Positions 1 through 7,402 of a DNA stretch of 64,000 bases are shown here, one piece after another. Source of the DNA: Betaproteobacteria bacterium. GTDB lineage: Bacteria; Pseudomonadota; Gammaproteobacteria; Burkholderiales; Usitatibacteraceae. Under the pieces are notes generated by a model. The model made no database searches. It was not told the origin of the DNA and saw nothing but the letters and a program-made list of their open reading frames with translations. The translations under genes were made by a program, and so were the position numbers. The stretch covers positions 496,001-560,000 of the forward strand of contig JADJSD010000003.1 of NCBI GenBank assembly GCA_016711875.1, given 5' to 3'. Within the stretch, counting starts at the first letter, position 1. Each line of letters opens with the position of its first letter.

Positions 1-220
1 GAAGCGCGGCGGCGAGCGCGTCGATGGCGGCATCCGTCTGCGCGGCGGACTCCGGCGTCATCACTTCGCGCGCGGCGCCGACGAAGGCGAGGACCCAGGT
101 GCCCGGGGGCTGCGGGCCGACGAGGGTCATGTCGAGAAGCTGGCGGCCGTCGCGGCCGACGCACCAGGCGCCGCCCGTCCCCTCCGGCTCCATCACCTGC
201 ATGGGAATGCCGATGCACAT
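1..220 (-). CDS. hupF: HypC/HupF-family hydrogenase assembly chaperone (partial, runs off the left edge)
   Basis: About 73 codons are present and the 3' end lies outside the window. The protein starts MCIGIPMQV, the HypC/HupF signature. Cys2, kept after loss of Met1, is the residue that binds the Fe(CN)2CO precursor or the immature large subunit in this family. It begins 4 nt downstream of hupD on the same strand, so the two are almost certainly co-transcribed. In hup clusters this position is usually hupF, a HypC paralogue that protects the large subunit under oxygen; the hupF rather than hypC name rests on that context. Confidence 0.85.
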   Translation of the reverse strand, partial: MCIGIPMQVMEPEGTGGAWCVGRDGRQLLDMTLVGPQPPGTWVLAFVGAAREVMTPESAAQTDAAIDALAAAL

Positions 221-224
221 GGCG

Positions 225-848
225 TCAGGCCCCCTGGGTGCCGCGCATCGCGAGCACGCGCGGGTCGCCCACGCGGCAGGCGTCGTCCGCGCTCGGACGG
301 CCCGACTCGTAGGCATCCAGGGCGAGGCTGCCGTCGAAGAGCGGGATGGCCTCGCCGGGGGCGCGCGGCGTGGCGGGATACCCCCAGCCGGCAAGAACCT
401 CCAGGCCGACCCCGAGAGCTTCCGGAATCTTCGCGCGCACGAGGTCGGTGAGGCTGCCGCCGAAATCCATGAGGAGCTGGGGCTGCACGCCCACGAGCAC
501 CGCGCTTTCGGGCGACTTGCCGGAAAGCTTGGCGAGCGAAAGCACCTCCTGGAAGCTCGACTGGTGCAGGCTCATCTTGCCGATGCCCAGGTAGGAGGGA
601 ATGTCGTCGTCCCGGATCACCTGCAGCGTGCCCGGCTCGAGACCGTAGTCGATCGCGTCGAAAACCAGCATCCGGCGGGCCGACTGCACCAAGGGAAGCA
701 GGTACAGGCCCTGCGTGCCGCCGTCCATGAGGGTCACCCCCTCCGGAAACGACCAGCCTTCGTTCAGCGCGGCGACGGCGCGGACGCCGAAGCCCTCGTC
801 GGCCCAGAGCATGTTGCCGATCCCGAGCACCAGCGTATCCGTCTGCAC
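225..848 (-). CDS. hupD: HupD/HyaD-type hydrogenase maturation endopeptidase
   Basis: A 207-residue protein that starts with the M52 peptidase pattern (GIGN at 9-12, then a DEGFG segment). Glu18, Asp64 and His95 match the three nickel-sensing ligands of HybD/HycI proteases by position. Its job would be to remove the C-terminal tail of HupL after nickel insertion. The partner is encoded upstream on the same strand (hupL, 2700-4493) and still has a 15-residue tail after its final His. In most hup operons hupD follows hupC directly; here about 1.1 kb intervenes, holding a HigA-like gene and a large inverted repeat. Confidence 0.93.
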   Translation of the reverse strand: MQTDTLVLGIGNMLWADEGFGVRAVAALNEGWSFPEGVTLMDGGTQGLYLLPLVQSARRMLVFDAIDYGLEPGTLQVIRDDDIPSYLGIGKMSLHQSSFQEVLSLAKLSGKSPESAVLVGVQPQLLMDFGGSLTDLVRAKIPEALGVGLEVLAGWGYPATPRAPGEAIPLFDGSLALDAYESGRPSADDACRVGDPRVLAMRGTQGA

Positions 849-984
849 TTTTCCGGCTCCTTGTAACTTGCGCGGTTACATCGGAGCCCATGATCGCGGT
901 TCCACGCCAAGGGCTGTTGACCGGGGGTCAAAGGGCGGCGGCCCGCCGGCACCGGGCCGGCGGCCCCCACCGAGCCCCGCCCAG

Positions 985-1565
985 GGGCGAGTTCGTCTTG
1001 GTCCTGCGGCAGCGGGACTGTCGGACGCTCTCCTTTGCAAAGGGACCACGCGCCAGGGTAGGGGACGCGTTTTTCGGACCCGGCCGAGTGAACTTGCGCC
1101 GAGGATGATCGCTTCGGGCGGTGTCGACATGGGCGATAACCTGCCCGTCTGTTCACCGTGAGTCGGCCGGGATCGAAAGTACGCGTCCCACCCCCCGGTC
1201 TCCGGGGCTTCGGATGCAACGCCGCTTCGGCGTGGCTGGGCGCCGTCTACGCGCCTCCTGCCAGCAGTTCCGGCCCTTCTGCAGCAGGCGCGTTGACACC
1301 GTGACCAGCGGCACCGAGCGGCGGCGCTTCCGAAGCCCTGGGCGGACCGGGGTAGGGGGTGCGTACTTTCCGGATTCCCGGGCCGATTCACGGTGGTGCG
1401 ACAGGCACCCCCTCCCCTATGTCGACGCCGCTCGAAACGATCATCCCTCGCCGCAAGTCCACTCGGCCGGGATCCGGAAATACGCATCCCCACCCTCGGT
1501 CCCTCCGGTTTCCATGGGAGGACGTCCGGCAGTCCCGCCTGCCGCAGGACCACGCCGCACTCGGC
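985..1565. repeat. Large nested imperfect inverted repeat between hupD and the higA-like gene
   Basis: The 780-bp gap between genes (849-1628) has no credible gene. It holds an imperfect palindrome with arms of about 285 bp, centred near 1275. GTCCTGCGGCAG at 1001-1012 returns as CTGCCGCAGGAC at 1539-1550, and GTGTCGACATGGG near 1121 returns inverted near 1418. Inside each arm a roughly 45-bp motif (CGGCCGGGATC, then TACGCGTCCC) occurs twice in opposite orientation. This gives four copies in alternating orientation, near 1056-1099, 1159-1200, 1348-1393 and 1457-1503. Proteins predicted across it are low-complexity readings of the repeat. No transposase or clear target-site duplication was seen. 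Positions 849-984 show nothing recognisable. Confidence 0.85.
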
Positions 1566-1587
1566 TCGAGGGACGAGCCTCATGAAA

Positions 1588-1610
1588 AAGGGCCGCCCGA
1601 GGCGGCCCTT
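1588..1610 (-). terminator. Rho-independent terminator after the higA-like gene
   Basis: AAGGGCCGCC, a short CGA loop and GGCGGCCCTT form a perfect 10-bp GC-rich stem. On the minus strand it is followed by a T-rich tract (CTTTTTC). It lies 19 nt after the stop codon of the higA-like gene, and would be expected to cut transcription of hupD/hupF off from hupSLC unless read-through occurs. Confidence 0.8.
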
Positions 1611-1628
1611 CTGCCGATTGCCTGCCCG

Positions 1629-1949
1629 CTATTCGCGGGAGGCCTTCAGCGTCTTCATGGCCTGGTGGACATCCCAGGACATCTGCAGCTGCATCCAGAA
1701 TTCCGGCTCGGTGTCGAAGTAGGCGGCGAGGCGCACCGCCGTGTCCGGCGTGACGCCCCGCTTGCCGCGGATCAGCTCGTTCACGCGGCGCCGGGAGATC
1801 CCCAGGGCATCCGCGAGCGCGAGCTGCGTGAGCTTGAGCGGCTTGAGGTACCGGGTGTCGAGGAAATAGCCCGGGTGGACCGGCTCGCGCCTTGCGCGCG
1901 GCCGGACCGTCCCGGTTCCGCGGCTTCGTACGGATCTTGCCGTGGCCAC
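1629..1949 (-). CDS. higA: HigA-family XRE antitoxin-like transcriptional regulator (orphan)
   Basis: The C-terminal 80 residues match HigA/VapI closely. An HPG motif is followed by a helix-turn-helix containing LTQLALADALGISRRRVNEL, GKRGVTPDTAVRLA and an EFWMQLQ end. The start chosen is GTG at 1949, preceded by a strong GGGAGGGGGG ribosome site and giving 106 residues, the usual family length. An ORF open further upstream overlaps hupC and lacks family similarity. No HigB-like toxin gene lies on either side, so this may be an orphan regulator. It sits between hupC and hupD, which is not its usual place. Confidence 0.85.
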   Translation of the reverse strand: MATARSVRSRGTGTVRPRARREPVHPGYFLDTRYLKPLKLTQLALADALGISRRRVNELIRGKRGVTPDTAVRLAAYFDTEPEFWMQLQMSWDVHQAMKTLKASRE

Positions 1950-1993
1950 GGTTCCCCCCCTCCCGATCTGCAACGCCACCGGACGCCCCGGCC

Positions 1994-2686
1994 CTAGCCG
2001 TTCTTCACGTCGCGCCAGCCGCTGATCATGCTGGAGACGACGGTGAGCCCGGAGACGATGTCCTCGCGGATCACGAAGTACAGGTGGACGACCGTGAACC
2101 AGAAGAGGTACCAGGCGCCCAGGTGGTGCCAAGTGTGCACGTTCTGGCTGTCACCCATCATCGGGATCACCCAGGAGGTGAACAGGTTGTTGGCCCACGA
2201 CCCCTTGAGCGTGCCTTCGCCATAGAGCGCGAAGCCCGTGACGATCATGAAGACCGTGCCCAGCACGTACATGCCGAACATGGCCGCCATCGCCAGGTGG
2301 TTGTGGCCGTAGTGCCAGTCGGCATGGCGGCGCAGGAACGCGTAGTGCGCCACGGTCCGGAAGAAGCTGCCCCACCACGCGGGCTTGAGCATGTACAGCG
2401 GCACGAGGAAGATCTCGCGCGCATGCTTGTTGCCCACGAACGCCCAGTAGATGCGGCCGAGGAACGCGATCGCGAACACGTACGCGGCGGCGAAGTGAGC
2501 GAAGCGGATGTACCCCATCAGGTAGTTCTCGCTCGCTTCCCCCGGAACGGAGGGAAGCGGCGCCCCGATGAAGTACCCCGTGCCCCACAGGACGACCATG
2601 GCGAGCGCCATCAGCCAGTGCCAGATGCGCACCGGCGCCTGCCAGACGTAAGCGGGAAACTTGAGATCCCTGCCTTCGATGGACAT
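1994..2686 (-). CDS. hupC: Ni/Fe-hydrogenase b-type cytochrome subunit
   Basis: A 230-residue membrane protein with about four hydrophobic helices and several His residues positioned to bind two b hemes (the RIWHW segment near the N-terminus, plus later NVHTWHHLG and VVHLYF). This is the HupC/HyaC/HoxZ family, which anchors the hydrogenase dimer to the periplasmic face of the membrane and passes electrons from H2 to quinone. The start lies 13 nt after the hupL stop, so it belongs to the hupSLC transcript. Confidence 0.95.
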   Translation of the reverse strand: MSIEGRDLKFPAYVWQAPVRIWHWLMALAMVVLWGTGYFIGAPLPSVPGEASENYLMGYIRFAHFAAAYVFAIAFLGRIYWAFVGNKHAREIFLVPLYMLKPAWWGSFFRTVAHYAFLRRHADWHYGHNHLAMAAMFGMYVLGTVFMIVTGFALYGEGTLKGSWANNLFTSWVIPMMGDSQNVHTWHHLGAWYLFWFTVVHLYFVIREDIVSGLTVVSSMISGWRDVKNG

Positions 2687-2699
2687 GAGGATTTCCCCT

Positions 2700-4493
2700 T
2701 TAGCGAACCTGGACGCGGGTGATCTCCTCGCCTTCCGGCGAGATGACGTGGGTCGCGCAAGCCAGGCACGGGTCGAAGCTGTGGATCGTGCGCAGGATCT
2801 CGAGCGGGTGCTCGGGCTTGGCCATCGCGGTGTTCATGAGCGAGGCCTCGTACGCGCCGATCTGGTTCTTGCCGTCGCGGGGGCCCGCGTTCCAGGTGGT
2901 CGGCACGATGCACTGGTAGTTGTCGATCTTGGTGTCCTTGATCTTGATCCAGTGACCGAGCGCGCCGCGCGGAGCCTCGCAGTAGCCGGCGCCCTTGGCC
3001 TCCTTCGGCCAGGTGGCGGGCTCCCACTTCTCCACGTTCGCGGTGTCGAGCTTGCCGGCCTTGATGTTGGCCATGAGCTTGCCGTAGAAGTACTTCATCT
3101 TGTGGGCGGCCCACGAGGCCTCGAGGCCGCGCGCCGCGGTGCGGCCGAGCGTCGAGAAGATGGCCGGCAGGGGCACGTCGAGCTTCTTGAGCACCATGTC
3201 GACGGGCTCCTTGAACTCGGGGTTGCCCATCGCGTAGCCCAGGATGTAGCGCGCCAGGGGGCCGACTTCCACCGGCTGGCCCTTGTAGCGCGGGCTCTTC
3301 ACCCACGAATACTTGGCGGCTTCGTCGATGTTCTCGATGTTCGTCTTGGTGCCCTTGGTGCCGGCCCCGAGCACGAAGTTCGGCTCGGTGACGCCGTCCC
3401 ACGGGTGCAGGCCCTTCGACTCGTCGGCGTACTTGTACCAGGAGTGGTTCACGAACTCCTGGATCATGCCGGGATCCTTCAGGTCCACCGCGTGGATGTT
3501 CTTCAGGTCGCCGCCCAGGATCGCGCCGCGCGGCATCAGGAGCGACTTGTTCGACTGGTCGTTGGCGATGTCCGGGAACTCGCCGTAGCACAGGATGTTG
3601 GTGCTCGAGAGCCCGCCGCCGATCGCGCCCCAGTGCTTGTAGAACGAGGCGATGGCGAGCAGGTCCGGGATGTAGACGTTGTCGATGAAGTCGATCGTGT
3701 CGTCGATGATCTTCCCGACCATGTTGAGGCGTTCCATGTTGACCGCGCCCACCGCGCCCGCGCGGTCGACGTTGATCGAGCACGGCACCCCGCCGACCAT
3801 CCAGTTCGGGTGCGGGTTCTTGCCGCCGAAGATCGTCTGGATCTTCACGATCTCCTTCTGGAAGTCCAGCGCCTCGAGGTAGTGGCCGACCGCCATCAGG
3901 TTCGCTTCGGGCGGCAGCTTGTAGTCCGGGTGGCCCCAGTAGCCGTTGCGGAACGGGCCCAGCTGGCCGCTCTCGACGAACTTCGTGAGGCGGGTGGCGA
4001 GGTCCTTGTAGTAGCCCGGGGAGCTGTTGGGCCACTTGCTGATCGACTGCGCCAGCTCGCTCGTCTTCTTCGGGTCGGCCTTGAGCGCCGAGACCACGTC
4101 CACCCAGTCGAGGGCGTGCAGGTGGTAGAAGTGCACGAGGTGGTCGTGCGCGTAGAGCGTCGCGTGCATCAGGTTGCGGATGATGTTCGCGTTGTCCGGG
4201 ATGTTGATCCCGAGGGCGTCCTCGACGGAACGCACGGAGGCGAGGGCATGGGTGCCCGTGCACACGCCGCAGATGCGCTCGACGAAGGCCCAGGCGTCGC
4301 GCGGGTCGCGACCCTTGAGGATGACTTCCAGGCCGCGCCACATCGTGCCGGTGGACACCGCGTTGGTGATGACGTTCTTCGCGTTGAGGTTCACCTCGAC
4401 GCGCAGGTGGCCCTCGATGCGGGTGACGGGGTCGACGACGACGCGCTTGCCGGCGTTGTCCAGGGTGAAGCCTTGGGTTTGGATGACGGCCAT
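2700..4493 (-). CDS. hupL: Uptake [NiFe]-hydrogenase large subunit
   Basis: A 597-residue catalytic subunit. The two Ni-Fe ligand pairs are visible: RICGVC at 73-78 (Cys75, Cys78) and DPCLACATH at 574-582 (Cys576, Cys579). After His582 remain 15 residues, the tail cut off by HupD during maturation. The ATG at 4493 has a GGAGGAG ribosome site and lies 2 nt after the hupS stop, so the two subunits are translationally coupled. The length fits group 1 membrane-bound hydrogenases. The protein has no export signal and would ride out with HupS through the Tat pathway. Confidence 0.97.
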   Translation of the reverse strand: MAVIQTQGFTLDNAGKRVVVDPVTRIEGHLRVEVNLNAKNVITNAVSTGTMWRGLEVILKGRDPRDAWAFVERICGVCTGTHALASVRSVEDALGINIPDNANIIRNLMHATLYAHDHLVHFYHLHALDWVDVVSALKADPKKTSELAQSISKWPNSSPGYYKDLATRLTKFVESGQLGPFRNGYWGHPDYKLPPEANLMAVGHYLEALDFQKEIVKIQTIFGGKNPHPNWMVGGVPCSINVDRAGAVGAVNMERLNMVGKIIDDTIDFIDNVYIPDLLAIASFYKHWGAIGGGLSSTNILCYGEFPDIANDQSNKSLLMPRGAILGGDLKNIHAVDLKDPGMIQEFVNHSWYKYADESKGLHPWDGVTEPNFVLGAGTKGTKTNIENIDEAAKYSWVKSPRYKGQPVEVGPLARYILGYAMGNPEFKEPVDMVLKKLDVPLPAIFSTLGRTAARGLEASWAAHKMKYFYGKLMANIKAGKLDTANVEKWEPATWPKEAKGAGYCEAPRGALGHWIKIKDTKIDNYQCIVPTTWNAGPRDGKNQIGAYEASLMNTAMAKPEHPLEILRTIHSFDPCLACATHVISPEGEEITRVQVR

Positions 4494-4495
4494 GA

Positions 4496-5578
4496 TTACT
4501 TCTCCTCCTTCGTCGGCTTGCGCTGCTCGGACGCGTTCTTGATGGCGGTCACCGCGGCGTGCGCCACGACGGCCGCGCCCACGACACCGGCGGCCACGAG
4601 GCCGACCTTGTCCGCGTTCGCCTCGATGCCGAAGGCCGGGATGTTGGTGAGGCGCTCGTAGAACGAGCCCTTGTCCCAGAACCCGTCCTCGGAACAGCCG
4701 ATGCAGCCGTGGCCCGAGGCGATCGGGAAGGACACGCCCTCGTTCCACCGCGTGGTGGAGCAGGCGTTGTACGTGGTCGGGCCCTTGCAGCCGACCTTGT
4801 AGAGGCAGTAACCGGCGCGCGCGCCCTCGTCGTCGAACTTCTCGACGAACTGGCCGGCGTCGAAGTGCGGACGGCGGTAGCACTTGTCGTGGATGCGCTG
4901 GCTGTAGAACATCTTCGGCCGGCCCTGGCGGTCCAGCTCGGGGATGCGGTCGAAGGCGACGACGTACGTCACCACGGCGCTCATGACTTCCGCGATCGGC
5001 GGGCAGCCCGGCACCTTGATGATCGGCTTGTCGGTGATGACCTTGTCGATGGGCACGGCATTGGTCGGGTTCGGCTTGGCGGCCTGCACGCAGCCCCACG
5101 AGGCGCAGGAGCCCCAGGCGATGACGGCCTTGGCGTCCTTGGCGACGTGCTTCAGCTTCTCCACGAACGGCTTGCCGCCGGGGATGCAGAAGGTGCCGTC
5201 GTTGCCCAGGGGCGGGTTGCCTTCCACGGCGAGGATGTAGTTGCCCTTGTACTTCTTCATCACCTCCTCGAGCGCCTCCTCGGCCTGGTGGCCGGCGGCG
5301 GCCATGATCGTGTCGTCGTAGTCGAGCGAGATCATGGAGAGGATGACGTCCTTGGCGAGCGGGTGCGCCGAGCGGATGAAGCTCTCGGTGCAGCAGGTGC
5401 ACTCGAGGCCGTGCAGCCAGAGCACGGGGGTGCGCGGCTTGGTCTCGAGCGCGTGCGCGATCTGCGGCGCGAGCGTCGGTCCCAGGCCCAGGGAGGCGGC
5501 CGTGAGGCTGCAGAATTTCATGAAGCTGCGCCGCGTCACACCCTGGCGGCGAAGCACGTCGTAGAAGGTTTCGGTCAT
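4496..5578 (-). CDS. hupS: Uptake [NiFe]-hydrogenase small subunit, O2-tolerant (six-Cys) type
   Basis: A 360-residue Fe-S subunit with a Tat signal (RRSFMKF at 16-22) and a likely cut after Ala43. Numbered from mature residue 1, cysteines fall at 17, 19, 20, 115, 120 and 149 (precursor 60, 62, 63, 158, 163, 192). That is the complete ligand set of the [4Fe-3S] proximal cluster found in oxygen-tolerant hydrogenases such as E. coli Hyd-1 and Ralstonia MBH; standard enzymes have Gly at 19 and 120. Near residue 325 a hydrophobic helix anchors the C-terminus in the membrane. The start chosen is the ATG at 5578, with AGGAGA upstream; an ATG 7 codons earlier is possible. Confidence 0.97.
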   Translation of the reverse strand: MTETFYDVLRRQGVTRRSFMKFCSLTAASLGLGPTLAPQIAHALETKPRTPVLWLHGLECTCCTESFIRSAHPLAKDVILSMISLDYDDTIMAAAGHQAEEALEEVMKKYKGNYILAVEGNPPLGNDGTFCIPGGKPFVEKLKHVAKDAKAVIAWGSCASWGCVQAAKPNPTNAVPIDKVITDKPIIKVPGCPPIAEVMSAVVTYVVAFDRIPELDRQGRPKMFYSQRIHDKCYRRPHFDAGQFVEKFDDEGARAGYCLYKVGCKGPTTYNACSTTRWNEGVSFPIASGHGCIGCSEDGFWDKGSFYERLTNIPAFGIEANADKVGLVAAGVVGAAVVAHAAVTAIKNASEQRKPTKEEK

Positions 5579-5719
5579 CTTTTTCTCCTGTTGTCCCATT
5601 CGCGGCGGGGCGAGTCCTCGGGTCCCACAAACGCTTCTTCTTCTGCGCCTTCCGCACGGGCCGTCGCACCCGTGCCGTCGGAATGAGAGGGAATGTCTAC
5701 CCCCGGGGGGATGGTCCGG

Positions 5720-5733
5720 TTGACTTAGGTCAA
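5720..5733. promoter_or_regulatory. FNR/Anr/FixK-type operator candidate in the hupS-dctP divergent region
   Basis: TTGAC-TTAG-GTCAA is a perfect dyad with the half-site spacing of CRP/FNR-family operators (TTGAT-N4-ATCAA; FixK-type sites allow C/G at the fifth position). Its centre is 148 bp upstream of hupS. A minus-strand TAGACA at 5699-5694 lies close to where a -10 element would be if the site sat at -41.5, as in class II activation. A second dyad, CGGTCAATGACCG, follows at 5735-5747. The whole 348-bp region between hupS and dctP (5579-5926) holds no gene; a plus-strand TAGACT near 5856 is a weak candidate -10 for dctP. Regulation is inferred. Confidence 0.55.
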
Positions 5734-5926
5734 TCGGTCAATGACCGGTGGCAGGGTCGTTACGGACCCCGTTACATCCATGCCCGGGAATCCGGCCCGC
5801 AAGGCCTATACCCGAGCGATGCGCGGGGTCATCGACGGGGGGCCCCGGATGTGTCTAGACTTGCGCTCGAGACCCGGCCGGACACGAGCGCCCGGACCGG
5901 GTCCGACAACTCTCGAGGAGATGCTC

Positions 5927-6895
5927 ATGAAGACCCGCCTCGCGGCCCTCGCGGCCGCCGCCCTGCTTTCCCCGTTCGCGCTGGCCCAGACCGAGATCAA
6001 GTTCGGTCACGTGGGAGAGCCCGGCTCCCTGTTCGCCCAGTCGGCTGACGAGTTCGCCCGGCGGGCCAATGCCAGGCTCGGCGGCAAGGCGAAGGTCGTC
6101 GTGTACGGCTCCAGCCAGCTGGGCGGCGACAAGGAACTGGTGCAGAAGCTCAAGCTCGGCACGGTGGACATCGCCCTGCCCTCGACGGTGATGACCTCCG
6201 AGGCGGACATCTTCGGCGTCTTCGAGATGCCGTACCTGGTGAAGGACCGCAAGCACATGGGCCGCATCGAGAAGGAAGTCTTCTGGCCGTCGATCGCCCC
6301 CGCCGCCGAGAAGAAGGGCCTCCGGGTGATCGCGATCTGGGAGAACGGCTACAGGCACATCACCAACAGCAAGCGCCCCATCAACTCGCCCGACGACCTG
6401 AAGGGCATCAAGCTGCGCGTGCCCGAGGGCAAGTGGCGCGTGAAGATGTTCCAGGCCTACGGCGCGAACCCCAGCCCGATGAAGTTCTCGGAGGTCTTCA
6501 CCGCCCTTCAGACGGGCGTCATGGACGGCCAGGAGAACCCGTACACCCAGATCTACAGCGCCAAGTTCCAGGAGGTGCAGAAGTTCATCTCCCTCACGGG
6601 GCACGTGTACACGCCGGCCTACGCCACGGTCGGCACGAAGAAGTGGGACGCGCTGCCGGCGGACGTGAGGAAGATCCTGGAGGACACGGCGAAGGAGACG
6701 CAGGCCTGGGTGTACGACCTCGCCGAGAAGGGCGACCAGGAACTGCTGGGCAAGATCACCGCCGCGGGCGTGAAGTCCAACGTGCCGAACAAGGACGCCT
6801 TCGTCGCCGCCTCGAAGCCGGTCTACGAGGAATTCGCGAAGGAGGTGCCCGGCTCGAAGGAGATCATCGACCGCGCCATCGCCCTGGGCAAGTAG
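5927..6895 (+). CDS. dctP: TRAP transporter periplasmic solute receptor (DctP family)
   Basis: A 322-residue periplasmic binding protein with a signal peptide (cut after FALAQ) and the DctP fold. It has the family Arg near LRVPEGKWR, which in DctP proteins binds the substrate carboxylate, and a GVMDGQENP segment. The start is the ATG at 5927, after a GAGGAG site. It begins a dctP-dctQ-dctM operon with 3- and 4-nt junctions. The substrate is probably a C4-dicarboxylate or another organic acid; the downstream enoyl-CoA hydratase and CoA-transferase hint at an acid degraded as a CoA ester. Confidence 0.93.
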   Translation: MKTRLAALAAAALLSPFALAQTEIKFGHVGEPGSLFAQSADEFARRANARLGGKAKVVVYGSSQLGGDKELVQKLKLGTVDIALPSTVMTSEADIFGVFEMPYLVKDRKHMGRIEKEVFWPSIAPAAEKKGLRVIAIWENGYRHITNSKRPINSPDDLKGIKLRVPEGKWRVKMFQAYGANPSPMKFSEVFTALQTGVMDGQENPYTQIYSAKFQEVQKFISLTGHVYTPAYATVGTKKWDALPADVRKILEDTAKETQAWVYDLAEKGDQELLGKITAAGVKSNVPNKDAFVAASKPVYEEFAKEVPGSKEIIDRAIALGK

Positions 6896-6898
6896 GGG

Positions 6899-7402
6899 AT
6901 GACGCTGCCTTCGCTGCGACGGGGATACGAGCGCTTCCTCGAGTGGATCTGCATCGTGCTCATGGCCGCGCTCGCCGCCGAGGTGGTGGCGGGCGTGGTC
7001 TTCCGCTACTCGGGCCACTCCCTGGTCTGGTATGACGAGGTCGCCACGATCCTGCTCGCCTGGGTGACCTTCTACGGTGCCGCGCTGGCGGTGCTCAAGC
7101 ACGCGCACATGGGCGTGCCCGAGATCGTCCGGATGCTGCCGGCGGGCCCGCGGGTGGCCGCCGCCGTCGTGGCGCAGTTGTGCACGATGGCCTTCTTCGT
7201 CCTTCTCGCCTGGGTGGGCTATTCGATCCTCGGGATCCTGGCGTCGGACCGGCTCGTTTCCCTGCCGGAAGTCTCGGTGGCGTACGCGAACTCGGTGATC
7301 CCCATCGGCGCCGTCCTGTTCATCGCGGGCCAGCTGCTGGTGTTCCCCGAGGTGCTGCGGGAAGCGCGCCGCGAGAACGTGCCCGCCGGGAGCCACCCGT
7401 GA
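6899..7402 (+). CDS. dctQ: TRAP transporter small permease (DctQ family)
   Basis: A 167-residue protein with four predicted membrane helices and the conserved W(Y)DE segment (SLVWYDEVATILLAWVTF) of DctQ subunits. It starts 3 nt after dctP and its TGA overlaps the GTG of dctM, so all three should be translated together. The small subunit joins the DctM channel in the inner membrane. Confidence 0.93.
   Translation: MTLPSLRRGYERFLEWICIVLMAALAAEVVAGVVFRYSGHSLVWYDEVATILLAWVTFYGAALAVLKHAHMGVPEIVRMLPAGPRVAAAVVAQLCTMAFFVLLAWVGYSILGILASDRLVSLPEVSVAYANSVIPIGAVLFIAGQLLVFPEVLREARRENVPAGSHP

Noticed and set aside
890..1585. Open frames of 70-235 codons on both strands between hupD and the higA-like gene
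   Set aside because: They read through the large inverted repeat; similar frames appear because the repeat is copied. No start site or family similarity.
1950..2000. A HigB toxin partner next to the HigA-like gene
   Set aside because: There is no open frame of the right size or sequence on either side.
1629..2132. A 167-residue version of the higA-like gene starting at 2132
   Set aside because: The extra N-terminus overlaps hupC and has no family similarity; the GTG at 1949 has a ribosome site and gives the usual length.
2611..5686. Long open frames on both strands across hupL/hupS (for example 2661-4661 plus and 2611-4341 minus)
   Set aside because: They are shadows in GC-rich coding DNA: Arg/Ala/Gly/Val-rich, no domain, and they overlap clear hydrogenase genes.
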